DNA of 64,000 nt from JBHHUI01 sp965248775 (GCA_965248775.1 OZ252150.1:2480001-2544000), one strand, 5' to 3'; counted from the first letter of the stretch, positions 45,033 to 53,466 are shown. The notes: generated from the letters alone by a model not told the origin. Numbers and translations: made by a program.

Positions 45033-46198
45033 AGATCACCGACATCCGTGTATTTCCACTTGGCTACGTGCGTGAGAAACCCACTCCATTTGTGCGTTCC
45101 TTTGCACTCGTACGCGTCGATACCGACGCAGGTGTGCATGGGTGGGGTGAAGCCAGCGACATGTTTGGCCACTGGAACCCATTGGTGGTGCGCCAGATCG
45201 TCGACGAAGAGTTCAAGCGCCACCTGATCGGCAAAGATCCGCTTCTGCTCGAGCGCTTGGTCCGCTCTCTGCGCCAGTGGGTGTATCCGACGCTCGGCAC
45301 GCGCGGGCCTGTGATTCAAGCCTTGAGCGGCGTCGAGACCGCGCTATGGGATATTCGTGGCAAGGTGCTCGAACAGCCAATCCATCGGCTGTTGGGGAGC
45401 TACCGGGACAGCGTCGAAATATACGCAGCAGGCACGATCGCCTTCGATCAGCCACCGGAATGGCACGTGCGCTTCTTCGACGAGTTGCTCCAACGCGGAG
45501 CAACGGCAATCAAGTTGCGCATCGGGCGCAGCCTGCGCTGGGATGTCGATCTCGTAAAGGAGATCCGCGCGCTTCTAGGAGATGAGATCGCCATCATCGT
45601 TGATGGCAAATACAACTACACGCTTCCGACCGCGATCAAGCTCGCACGACAGCTCGAAGCGTACGATGTGCTCTACCTCGAAGAACCAATTCCGCAATAC
45701 AACCTCGATGCTGTGGCCGAACTTGCTGCCAGTACAACGCTTCCACTGGCCTACGGCGAAGATGCCTATACCCTGCACGACTTTCGCGACTTAATCACGC
45801 GCAAGGCAGCTAAAGTTTTACAGCCCGATGCAACCGTGACCGGCGGTTTGCTCGAAGGAAATAAAATATCGACGCTGGCCGAAACGTGGGGCCTGTCCGT
45901 CTCGCCGCATTGTGGCGGGCTGACGGCGGTGGGTATCGCAGCAAATTTGCACCTGAGCGCCTCAGCACCGACCTTCTCATTGCTCGAATACGCTGCTGAT
46001 ACGGAACAGCCGTTGCGCGATGAACTACTTTCGGAGGGTTTGTTCGGACCCGACCAGATCGAAGACGGCTGTCTACGTGCGCCGGACGTGCCCGGCCTTG
46101 GTATTGAAGTAGACGAATCCGCCTTGGAAAAATACCCATATGTGCAACGCGATCAATCCATCGACACGCCGCCGAGTTATGCCACGCCACATCTATAA
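45029..46198 (+). CDS. Enolase-superfamily (mandelate racemase-like) sugar-acid dehydratase
   Basis: These enzymes abstract a proton alpha to a carboxylate, usually dehydrating sugar acids. The ATG at 45029 overlaps the aldolase stop; the product is 389 residues. Catalytic residues are in place: Lys162 in IKLR (the second base position is Arg164 rather than Lys), metal ligands Asp192 (VDGKYNY), Glu218 (LEEP) and Glu244 (YGED), then Asp267 and His294 (SPHCGG). The His-Asp dyad places it in the mandelate racemase subgroup. With the HpcH aldolase it suggests a non-phosphorylated sugar-acid route to pyruvate. Confidence 0.9.
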   Translation: MKITDIRVFPLGYVREKPTPFVRSFALVRVDTDAGVHGWGEASDMFGHWNPLVVRQIVDEEFKRHLIGKDPLLLERLVRSLRQWVYPTLGTRGPVIQALSGVETALWDIRGKVLEQPIHRLLGSYRDSVEIYAAGTIAFDQPPEWHVRFFDELLQRGATAIKLRIGRSLRWDVDLVKEIRALLGDEIAIIVDGKYNYTLPTAIKLARQLEAYDVLYLEEPIPQYNLDAVAELAASTTLPLAYGEDAYTLHDFRDLITRKAAKVLQPDATVTGGLLEGNKISTLAETWGLSVSPHCGGLTAVGIAANLHLSASAPTFSLLEYAADTEQPLRDELLSEGLFGPDQIEDGCLRAPDVPGLGIEVDESALEKYPYVQRDQSIDTPPSYATPHL

Positions 46199-46204
46199 AA
46201 ACTC

Positions 46205-46948
46205 ATGTCTACACTCACCGTAACATTCCTCGGTAGCGGCGATGCCTTTAGCAGTGCTGGTCGCCTGAATACCTGTATCCTAGTCGATGGTGAGGGGCAG
46301 CGCTTCCTGCTGGATTGTGGCGCGTCGAGCCTCGCTGCGATGAAATCACAAGGCGTTGATCCGGCTTCCATCGATACAATTCTGATCACGCATCTCCACG
46401 GCGATCATTTTGGCGGTGTGCCATTCTTAATCATCGAGGCACGCTTCGTTTCCCAGCGCGAACATCCGCTCACCGTCGTGGGTCCACCGGGCTTGGAACA
46501 GCGCGTGCTTGCGGCGATGGAAGTGCTCTACCCATATTCCTCGCAAGCCCTCGAATTTGTAGATGTCGACTTTATTGAAATCGATACGGAGGAGACAAGC
46601 ACGATAGGCGCATTGCAAGTGACGCCCTATGAAGTTATCCACCCCAGTGGCGCGCCTTCTTACGCCCTGCGAGTGGAATATGCGGGCAGGGTGATCACCT
46701 ATTCTGGAGATACCGAATGGACGGATGTGCTCCCGGTCGCGGCGCGTGAGGCGGACCTGTTCATCTGTGAGGCAGGTTTTTACGATCGCACAGTACCATA
46801 CCACCTGAGCTATACAACACTGCTGGCCCACCGGAACGAATTCACGTGCAAGCAGTTTGTGCTCACCCACATGAGCGACGAGATGCTGGCACAGCTCCCT
46901 GACATTGAATTCGCCTTTGCAGCCGATGGCAAATCGTTCTCAATCTAG
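46205..46948 (+). CDS. RNase Z-like MBL-fold metallohydrolase
   Basis: This 247-residue metallo-beta-lactamase-fold protein has the full metal motif in LITHLHGDHFGGVPFLI. TYSGDTEW and FVLTHMSDEM are also present. The start FLGSGDAFSSAGRLNTCILV matches ribonuclease Z and related phosphodiesterases. The RNase Z exosite arm is not evident, so tRNA processing is doubtful. In this operon it may hydrolyse a lactone or phosphodiester intermediate. It begins six bases after the preceding stop. Confidence 0.82.
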   Translation: MSTLTVTFLGSGDAFSSAGRLNTCILVDGEGQRFLLDCGASSLAAMKSQGVDPASIDTILITHLHGDHFGGVPFLIIEARFVSQREHPLTVVGPPGLEQRVLAAMEVLYPYSSQALEFVDVDFIEIDTEETSTIGALQVTPYEVIHPSGAPSYALRVEYAGRVITYSGDTEWTDVLPVAAREADLFICEAGFYDRTVPYHLSYTTLLAHRNEFTCKQFVLTHMSDEMLAQLPDIEFAFAADGKSFSI

Positions 46949-46980
46949 TGCTGAGAAACCTGGGCGGGAGGATTCGGTAA

Positions 46981-47739
46981 TTGAAGGTGATGACCTATAA
47001 CATTCTGGATGGCGGTACGGATCGCATACCGTTGATCCTGGATGTGCTCAAAGCCAAACTGCCAGACATCGTCTTCCTGCAGGAGGTGTTCGAACCCGAA
47101 TTTGCTCAGCAGCTGGCAGAGTCGCTCGGTATGAATTTCTTTTTCTCAAGGGGCAACAACATTCGACATCTGGCGTTGCTCAGTCGCTATCCGATCGTGC
47201 GCGCACAGAGTCACAACCCCTTCCCCATCCGCTGCGCAGTTCTTGATGCACAACTGGATGTGGGTGCCGGTGAACCGCTGCATGTGCTGGGGATTCATCT
47301 GGCACCCTATATCGCCTGGTACCGTGAGTTGTGGCGCGCTGCCGAAGTGCGCTTTATTCTGCGCCTGGCGGCAAGATCTGCTTCGCGGCCGCTGCTGATC
47401 GCGGGAGATTGCAACGCCATTGCGCCCGATGACCGCGTCGAATGGGTGTCCGCGATTCCCCGCTGGCTCAAGCTCATGCTTTGGTTGCAGGGCGGGCGCG
47501 TCTTCCATTTCGCTCTCAGCCGCATGATCGGCTCTGGCTTCTCTGACAGTTTCCGCACACTCCATCCGCAGCGAGATGGGTTTACGCTCCCAACCCCGGA
47601 ACCGCATGCCCGGCTCGATTACATCTTCGTCAACGCATGGCTGCATGACCGCCTGAAAGCCTGCGAGGTTGTGCGCGATGTGGCTGCGGCGGATATGGCT
47701 TCCGACCACTATCCGGTCCTCGCCGAGTTTGCACTTTGA
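46981..47739 (+). CDS. Endonuclease/exonuclease/phosphatase-family protein
   Basis: The 252 residues carry the EEP-fold motifs: MTYNILDGG, VFLQEVFE (metal Glu), HVLGIHLAPY, LLIAGDCNAIAPDDR and the terminal SDHYPVLAEF. Members cleave phosphodiesters in nucleic acids, lipids or sugars. The start is TTG 46981. It is the last gene of the operon, 32 bases after the MBL gene. Its substrate is unknown; small-molecule phosphodiesterase activity would suit the context better than nuclease activity. Confidence 0.82.
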   Translation: MKVMTYNILDGGTDRIPLILDVLKAKLPDIVFLQEVFEPEFAQQLAESLGMNFFFSRGNNIRHLALLSRYPIVRAQSHNPFPIRCAVLDAQLDVGAGEPLHVLGIHLAPYIAWYRELWRAAEVRFILRLAARSASRPLLIAGDCNAIAPDDRVEWVSAIPRWLKLMLWLQGGRVFHFALSRMIGSGFSDSFRTLHPQRDGFTLPTPEPHARLDYIFVNAWLHDRLKACEVVRDVAAADMASDHYPVLAEFAL

Positions 47740-47837
47740 GCGAATAGTCGAAAACATGTTCAACATAAGGGAATCTGATTTTTTCCGGAGAATGCTGAAC
47801 CGAGAGGTGCGTGCAGACCCCTAAAATTACAAATGCT

Positions 47838-47875
47838 TTTATTTGTTTGACAAATTCATCTGGATCGTGTATGAA
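47838..47875 (+). promoter_or_regulatory. Promoter with operator palindrome, copy 2
   Basis: TTGACA (47847-47852) and TATGAA (47870-47875) are 17 bases apart. The perfect palindrome ATTTGT-TTG-ACAAAT spans 47841-47855 and covers the -35 box. The surrounding 18-mer matches the promoter at 37708. The operon start at 47914 lies 39 bases after the -10 box. A repressor bound here would block RNA polymerase. Confidence 0.78.
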
Positions 47876-47913
47876 CTCTAGTGAGAAATAGTCGTTAGCC
47901 GTCCTGCCCGCGC

Positions 47914-49185
47914 ATGCAGCTCGAACTCGCTTCATTCCAAGTAAAAAATATAGAATTTGGCGCTCAGACGCATCTGGAGGATGGCCAGCTGACTATCGAC
48001 CGCGATAATTTGATCGCCCTGCTCACTGCGGATGGTGCCATCGATGACGTGGATGTCGAGATCGCCCACCCCGGCGACGAAGTCCGTATTGTCAATCTGC
48101 TCGACTCCATTGAACCGCGTTGCAAAGTGTCCGGCAATGGGCGTATCTTCTCCGGCTTGCTTGGCGCGCCGGATACCGTGGGCGCGGGGCGCACACATCG
48201 TTTAGCGGGTATGGCTTTGATGGCCGCTGCGCGACCGCCTGAGCCGGCTACGGGTTTGCTACAACCGCGCGAAGCCGTGGTGGACATGAGCGGCCCTGTT
48301 GCTCCCTATTCTCCCTTCTCCGAGACAGCCAACCTGGTAGTTACATTTCATTCGGCGGCCGGCGTGGATAATGCAGAGTTTGACAACGCATTGCGGCGCG
48401 CGAGTCTGCAAGCCGCCGAGTATCTAGCTCAGGCCGCCGAAGGGGCCACCCCCGACGAGGTGCAGACTCTGCAGCTCGACGAGGTCGATGAGGCTTTACC
48501 ACGCATCGTCTACCTGTATCAGGCGCAATCGCAGGGTATTTACTCCGATACCTACCTCTACGGAAAGCCCATTTTCGACATGGTGCCGACCCTGATCCAT
48601 CCGAATGAAGTATTGGATGGTGCACTGGTGAGTGGCAACTATGTCTACGCCTGTTTCAAGAATCCCACTTACCTACATTGCAACAATTCGGTCATTCAAG
48701 CGTTATACGCTGCGCATGGAAAGAGTCTCAATTTTGTCGGCGTCGTTTTGTATCGCGGGCATAACTACACGCAGGCGGAGAAACAACGCGCGGGCTATTA
48801 TGCAGCTAAGCTGGCAAGCTTTTTGCAGGCTGATGGGGTCGTCCTCACTGGGGAAGGTGGCGGCAACTCGGCAATAGATATGCTTATCGCGCTACAGGAA
48901 TGCGAGCGCCTTGGCATTAAGACAACAGTCATCACATATGAGTTGGGTGGGCCGAAAGGGCAGGATTTTCCGCTCGTGCACAGCGTGCCGGAAGCCGACG
49001 CCATTGTGAGTACGGGCAGCGTGGACAAGACCATTCGGCTGCCGGAAATGCCAGTCGCTATTGGCGGCTCCAGCTATGCAGATACGGGCGAACCGGCGAC
49101 GAAGGCGCGCGAGGTGTTGTTTGATCACCTGTATTGCGTGGCCAATCAGCTTGGCGTGGGTAATATGATGGCGGAAGCTATTTAG
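47914..49185 (+). CDS. GrdE/GrdG-like substrate-binding subunit of a reductase component B
   Basis: GrdE and its relatives are the pyruvoyl proproteins of glycine, sarcosine and betaine reductases in anaerobes. The 423 residues align along the whole family: HPGDEVRIVNLLDSIEPRCK, FSGLLGAPDTVGAGRTHRL, AVVDMSGPVAPYSPFSETAN, QSQGIYSDTYLYG, ALVSGNYVYACFKNPTYLHC and NFVGVVLYRG. From recollection of the family, the proprotein is cut before a Cys in the SGN-C-VSAC motif and that Cys becomes the pyruvoyl group. Here the position is Tyr243, while the later Cys247 stays. Self-processing by the known route thus seems impossible. It is the first gene of the operon; the flavoprotein gene starts two bases after its stop. 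Confidence 0.85.
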   Translation: MQLELASFQVKNIEFGAQTHLEDGQLTIDRDNLIALLTADGAIDDVDVEIAHPGDEVRIVNLLDSIEPRCKVSGNGRIFSGLLGAPDTVGAGRTHRLAGMALMAAARPPEPATGLLQPREAVVDMSGPVAPYSPFSETANLVVTFHSAAGVDNAEFDNALRRASLQAAEYLAQAAEGATPDEVQTLQLDEVDEALPRIVYLYQAQSQGIYSDTYLYGKPIFDMVPTLIHPNEVLDGALVSGNYVYACFKNPTYLHCNNSVIQALYAAHGKSLNFVGVVLYRGHNYTQAEKQRAGYYAAKLASFLQADGVVLTGEGGGNSAIDMLIALQECERLGIKTTVITYELGGPKGQDFPLVHSVPEADAIVSTGSVDKTIRLPEMPVAIGGSSYADTGEPATKAREVLFDHLYCVANQLGVGNMMAEAI

Positions 49186-49187
49186 CG

Positions 49188-50531
49188 TTGCCGATCAATC
49201 TGGGCGAGCCGTTTTCGTTTGATCAGACGCTCGAACAAACAGGCTCCCACGAGACGGGCACGGACGAACTGCGTACCCGCGTTGCAATTGTCGGCGCGGG
49301 ACTGGCCGGGCTGACGTGTGCATATCGATTAACAAAGGATAGCCCACGCTTGCTCGGGCAGCGCGACCTAATCTTACTGGAACGGGAGATCTTTCCGGGC
49401 GGGCGCGTCCGCAGTCTGCGCGTGAACGATATAGTGCTCAACTTGGGTGCAGTTACTTTTCAGCCGGAACATTACCAAAGTTATATGGCATTGCTCGCCG
49501 AACTCGGCCTGGATGACCGGGTGCGCAGCATCCCACGTCGGCGCATGGCCTTTGGATATGGTGAGGCTGCGTTGTGCGCCGACAACCTGTCCTTGCTTCG
49601 CGATGTGCGGCGCAGCGCAGGCGGGCGTGGGTTGTTCTCGGCGCACGAATATCTGCAGTTGCTGCGCTTCTATTTTTTTCAGCGCCGGATCTTAGCACCG
49701 GATCGCGAATCTGCATTTATGGCACTGCACGAGATTTCGGTAGCCGAGTGGGCACGCGGCTTCGGGTTCGACGAGACTTTGCAGCGCAAGTTCGTGCGAC
49801 CGCTTACGCACTACTGTTTCCGCGAACCGGAGCAGGTTTCCGCGGCGTTTGGACTGTTCTTGCTGGCCTTCAACTTTGGCCGACCGGCCGCTTTGCAGGG
49901 CGGCTTCGGTCAGTTGCCGGAAGCCTTGGCGGCGCAGTTGGATGGGCTGCTCGAAGTCGGCGCAGTCGTCGTGCATGTAGAACGAACGTCGGATGGCTTC
50001 GTGTTGCTCTACCGGCAGCAGGGCAGGCTGCGACGTGTGCATGCCGACGTTCTGGTGCTGGCCGTGCCGGCGAATGTCGCCGCAATGCTCCTTCCGGAGA
50101 TGCGCTCAAAGGCAGGTCAGGTGGCGTACGGAGAAGGCCACGCGATGGTCGTTGCCGGACAGTTGAAGCAGGAAGTGGATTTGCATTTGAGGGTCGGTGT
50201 AAGCCGGGACGGAGATGTGATTTTCGGCGGGGAAGTACAGCTGGATGGCGCTAGCGGCCACGTCGCCAACATCCTCACGTACAACGGCGGCGACGCGCAT
50301 ACGGCTGCCGCAGAGCTCTTTGAGGGTGGGCGCATGGAGACGGTGGTGGAATACGAAATCCGGCCGGCGTCCGCCGCGCCGCAGCCCGGCCAACAGCCGC
50401 TTCCAATGAAGTGGGGAGAGGAACTCTACATGGCGGGAGATTGCACCGGCTTATTCCCTTCCCAGGATGCCGCAGTGAGCAGCGGAGAACACGTTGCAGT
50501 CTTATTGCGCAGAAAGTTTGAATATGACTGA
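49188..50531 (+). CDS. FAD-dependent amine oxidase/protoporphyrinogen-oxidase-like flavoprotein
   Basis: This 447-residue flavoprotein has the dinucleotide-binding motif VAIVGAGLAGLTCAYRL (residues about 31-47) and the following LLEREIFPGGRVRSL. It has the C-terminal FAD motif LYMAGDCTGLFPSQDAAVSSG. These place it in the amine oxidase/PPOX superfamily, which oxidises amines or desaturates ring compounds. It is wedged between the two Grd-like genes with a two-base gap before it (TTG start) and an 8-base overlap after it (ATGACTGA). Its product is therefore probably needed in fixed ratio to the Grd proteins, as an electron partner or amine-processing step. That role is inferred. Confidence 0.8.
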   Translation: MPINLGEPFSFDQTLEQTGSHETGTDELRTRVAIVGAGLAGLTCAYRLTKDSPRLLGQRDLILLEREIFPGGRVRSLRVNDIVLNLGAVTFQPEHYQSYMALLAELGLDDRVRSIPRRRMAFGYGEAALCADNLSLLRDVRRSAGGRGLFSAHEYLQLLRFYFFQRRILAPDRESAFMALHEISVAEWARGFGFDETLQRKFVRPLTHYCFREPEQVSAAFGLFLLAFNFGRPAALQGGFGQLPEALAAQLDGLLEVGAVVVHVERTSDGFVLLYRQQGRLRRVHADVLVLAVPANVAAMLLPEMRSKAGQVAYGEGHAMVVAGQLKQEVDLHLRVGVSRDGDVIFGGEVQLDGASGHVANILTYNGGDAHTAAAELFEGGRMETVVEYEIRPASAAPQPGQQPLPMKWGEELYMAGDCTGLFPSQDAAVSSGEHVAVLLRRKFEYD

Positions 50532-51837
50532 AAAAATACGAGTCGTTCACTATATTAATCAGTTCTTTGCCGGACTTGGCGGCGAGGAAGAGGCCGGGTT
50601 GTCACCAGAACGCCGCGATGGCGTCGTGGGGCCGGGGAAGGCTTTCACGCTTGCGTTGGGAGACGCGGCTGAGATCGTCGCCACACTCGTTTGTGGAGAT
50701 GACTATTTTAGCAACCAACCCGATCAGGCCGCCGATGAACTCATCGATATGATCGCAGCCGATCCGCCGGATGTGCTCATTGCCGGGCCGGCCTTTAACT
50801 CAGGGCGCTACGGCATGGCGTCTGGCAAGGTCTGCCAGCGCGTGCAGGAGCGGCTGGGGATTCCTGCGGTCACCGGCGTCTCGCCCGAGAATCCGGCTGC
50901 GGAAGTCTATTCACCTTATACCTACGTTGTCCCCACCGGAGACACCGCAGTACAGATGCGCACGGCAGTCCCGCCGATGGCGGCACTCGCACTCAAGCTG
51001 GCGCGCGGAGAGGCGCTCGGCCCGCCCGATGTTGATAATTATTTCCCCCGTGGGCAACGTCGAAATATCTTTGTCGTGGAGAACGCGGCGAACCGCGCCA
51101 TCGCTTTGCTACTTAAAAAAGTGCGTGGCGAGGCGTTCGAAACCGAGTTGCGTATTCCCAGTTTCGACCGCGTGCTGCCTGCGCCGCCGTTGAAAGAACT
51201 TGCGCACGCACGTCTGGCCGTCGGGACGGAAGGGGGAACTGTGCCCGTGGGGAATCCAGACCAGATCGAATCCGTGCGCGCGACCAAATGGGCGCAATAT
51301 CCCTTCACGGGCGAAGCGGCCTTGCAGGCTGGAGCGTACCAGTCGGCGCATGGCGGATACGATGCGCGCTACGCCGACGGCGACCCCAACCGCATGGTGC
51401 CCGTGGATGGAATGCGCGTGCTCGAACAGAAGCAGGTGTACCACGAACTTTACGAGAACTTCTTCTCGACTGTCGGTTGCGGTATGCTCATCGCGACTGG
51501 GACCGAGATCGGGCAGGCGATGGCGCAGGAGATGAAAGACAAAGGCATTGAGGGCATTGTCCTTACGGCAACTTGAGGGACGGGCACGCGTTGCGGTGCA
51601 ACGCTCGCCAAGGAAATCGAACGCGCCGGAATTCCGGCCGCTCTCATTACCTCGATGACCTCCGTCGCGCTGTCGGTCGGTGCCAATCGAATCATAAAGG
51701 CCGGGCGTATTCCACATCCCACCGGGGACCCGACCAAGGATCCCGAGCGTGAAGCACAGTGGCGGGAGAAGGTTGTTGCGACAGCACTCGACGCACTTGC
51801 AAACCCCATCCAGGAACAGACTGTTTTCGAAGTTTAA
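50524..51837 (+). CDS. GrdB/GrdF-like selenoprotein (Sec at in-frame UGA, residue 351)
   Basis: GrdB-type proteins are the catalytic selenoprotein subunits of reductase component B; the selenolate attacks the substrate carbon and frees the amine. The 437 residues (with Sec) begin IRVVHYINQFFAGLGGEEEA and show VIAGPAFNSGRYGMASGK-like (LIAGPAFNSGRYGMASGK) and later TATUGTGTRCGATLAKEIER, the Sec signature. Codon 351 is TGA (51574-51576), matching the Sec position of known GrdB (about 350). Reading stays in frame and homologous for 86 more residues to TAA 51835-51837. A SECIS-like hairpin follows the TGA. The first Cys after Sec in classical GrdB (U-x-x-C) is Gly354 here; Cys357 is kept. The start ATG 50524 overlaps the flavoprotein stop by eight bases. 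Confidence 0.88.
51574..51609 (+). promoter_or_regulatory. Bacterial SECIS-like hairpin after the Sec UGA
   Basis: Downstream of TGA 51574-51576, the arms 51583-51594 and 51598-51609 form a 7-bp perfect upper stem (GCGTTGC with GCAACGC), two mismatches and a 3-bp lower stem. The apical loop is GGT. That GGU occupies nucleotides 22-24 counted from the U of UGA, the same place as the GGU of the E. coli fdhF SECIS, which SelB recognises. The hairpin lies within coding sequence, as bacterial SECIS elements do. Confidence 0.82.
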
Positions 51838-51848
51838 GGAGGTAGCCT

Positions 51849-52649
51849 ATGGCGACTCGTGACCATATCGTCATCGAGCAGCTCGACAAAGTTTTTACAA
51901 CCGGTAGAGGCGAACGGCAGGTGCAAGCACTGGATCGCCTCAGCCTGAAAGTCTCCGAAGGGCGCTTCTTTTCTGTGCTCGGGCCAAGCGGCTGTGGCAA
52001 ATCTACGTTATTGCGCATTGTCGGCGGGCTTATCGAGCCGACCAATGGCACGGTCTCGATGGGAAACGGTACCGGCCCACACGCCGCCCAGCGCGCCAAG
52101 GAAATTGGCTTCGTCTTCCAGGAGCCGGGTTTGCTGCCGTGGAAAACCGTGCGCGGTAATATCGAATCGCCCTTGCATTTGAATAAAAAGGCGAACCGGC
52201 CGCTGCAGCACTCGACCCAGGAGTTGCTTGAACTGGTTGGCCTGGAATCGTTTGACGAGGCTTATCCCTACCAGCTTTCAGGCGGCATGCAGCAGCGGGT
52301 GGCGATTGCCCGGGCGCTGGCTTTCGATCCGAAACTGCTCCTGATGGACGAACCCTTCGGCGCGCTGGATGCCATCACGCGCCAGTTGATGCGCTACGAA
52401 TTGCTGCGCATCTGGGCGCGCGCGCAGAAAACCGTCATGTTTGTCACCCACAGCATCCCCGAAGCCATTGTGCTCTCGGATGCCGTTGCCGTCTTGTCGC
52501 CGAGGCCGGGGCGTTTGCGGGGGATTGTTGAGATCGACCTGCCGCGACCGCGCACAGAGGAGATGGAACGCAGCCAGGAGTTTCTCGAATATGCCGATCA
52601 GCTAACGCGGCTTCTACGGGAAGGAGAAAACCATGGAACAGGCCACTGA
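51849..52649 (+). CDS. ABC transporter ATP-binding protein (NitT/TauT type)
   Basis: This is the ATPase of an importer. In 266 residues: Walker A GPSGCGKST (about 44), Q-loop VFQEPGLLPWK, signature LSGGMQQRVAIARAL, Walker B LLLMDEPFGALDA, and the switch His in MFVTHSIPEA. The PFGALDAITR form is typical of the nitrate/sulfonate/taurine/thiamine-precursor class. AAGGAGG (51836-51842) overlaps the grdB-like stop. The permease start lies 17 bases inside this gene. Confidence 0.93.
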   Translation: MATRDHIVIEQLDKVFTTGRGERQVQALDRLSLKVSEGRFFSVLGPSGCGKSTLLRIVGGLIEPTNGTVSMGNGTGPHAAQRAKEIGFVFQEPGLLPWKTVRGNIESPLHLNKKANRPLQHSTQELLELVGLESFDEAYPYQLSGGMQQRVAIARALAFDPKLLLMDEPFGALDAITRQLMRYELLRIWARAQKTVMFVTHSIPEAIVLSDAVAVLSPRPGRLRGIVEIDLPRPRTEEMERSQEFLEYADQLTRLLREGENHGTGH

Positions 52650-53466
52650 GTTTATTCAGACACCGGCAATTTCTGCCTCCAGGCGCATGCGCATGCGCCT
52701 ACGCACATTCGCAGAAGTTGTGTTACCCCCAACGATCTTCTTTGGTCTTGTCATCACCTTTTGGCAGGTGTACGTCACCGTCAAGGAAATCCCGACCATC
52801 ATCATGCCGAAGCCCTCGGAGATTCTGGCAAGGTTGCTGGAAGACCCACATTACTTCTTCATCGAGAACGGAATGGTCACCTTCACCGAAGCACTATCTG
52901 GCTTCCTTATTGGTTCAATCGCCGCAATTTTTCTGGCGGTTTTCCTCGCCCGCTCGCGCGCGCTGGAAAGAAGCATTTTTCCGCTGGCCGTCGTCATTCG
53001 TGCGACGCCGCTGATCGTCATCGCGCCGCTGCTGATCATCTGGTTTGGCTACAGCATCTATCCCAAGATCATCATGGCGGCTCTGTTGTGTTTCTTTCCG
53101 GTTCTGGTAAACACAATCATCGGCCTGCGTTCGGTCAGCCCAACCTCGCTGGAATTCTTTCACAGTGTCGCCGCTAGCGAGTGGGAGATCCTTATCAAGT
53201 TACGCGCGCCGCACTCCCTACCGTATGTGCTCTCGGCCTTCAAGACAGCCGTCACGCTATCCGTCATTGGCGCTGTTGTCGCGGAGTGGTCAGGAGCTGG
53301 CGAAGGTCTGGGACGTCTGATCTTCTGGCAGGCTGCCCTCCTGAATCAGCCCTCCGTCTTTGCAGCGATTGTCGTGCTGGCCCTGATGGGTGTGTCGCTC
53401 ACATTGATCGTCGCCTGGCTTGAAAAAATACTGCTCTTCTGGCACGAATCTTCGCTGGTTGGCTAG
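52633..53466 (+). CDS. ABC transporter permease (NitT/TauT type)
   Basis: This inner-membrane permease has 277 residues and six hydrophobic helices. Its EAA-like loop reads EFFHSVAASEWEILIKLRAP, followed by SLPYVLSAFKTAVTLSVIGA, the BPD_transp_1 pattern of SsuC/TauC/ThiX-type permeases. It overlaps the ATPase gene, implying coupled translation. The binding-protein gene follows after 131 bases with its own strong ribosome binding site, which would allow higher binding-protein expression. Confidence 0.92.
   Translation: MEQATEFIQTPAISASRRMRMRLRTFAEVVLPPTIFFGLVITFWQVYVTVKEIPTIIMPKPSEILARLLEDPHYFFIENGMVTFTEALSGFLIGSIAAIFLAVFLARSRALERSIFPLAVVIRATPLIVIAPLLIIWFGYSIYPKIIMAALLCFFPVLVNTIIGLRSVSPTSLEFFHSVAASEWEILIKLRAPHSLPYVLSAFKTAVTLSVIGAVVAEWSGAGEGLGRLIFWQAALLNQPSVFAAIVVLALMGVSLTLIVAWLEKILLFWHESSLVG

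Noticed and set aside
46205..46948. Naming the MBL gene rnz (tRNase Z)
   Set aside because: No exosite arm is visible and the context is a catabolic operon, so tRNA processing is not supported.
51574..51576. TGA read as a true stop or frameshift in the GrdB-like gene
   Set aside because: Homology continues in the same frame through the TGA, the position is the family Sec site, and a SECIS-like hairpin follows at the right distance.
47914..51837. Calling the Grd-like pair a glycine or sarcosine reductase with gene symbols
   Set aside because: The pyruvoyl Cys is missing, a flavoprotein is inserted and no GrdA/C/D is present here, so substrate and reaction are open.
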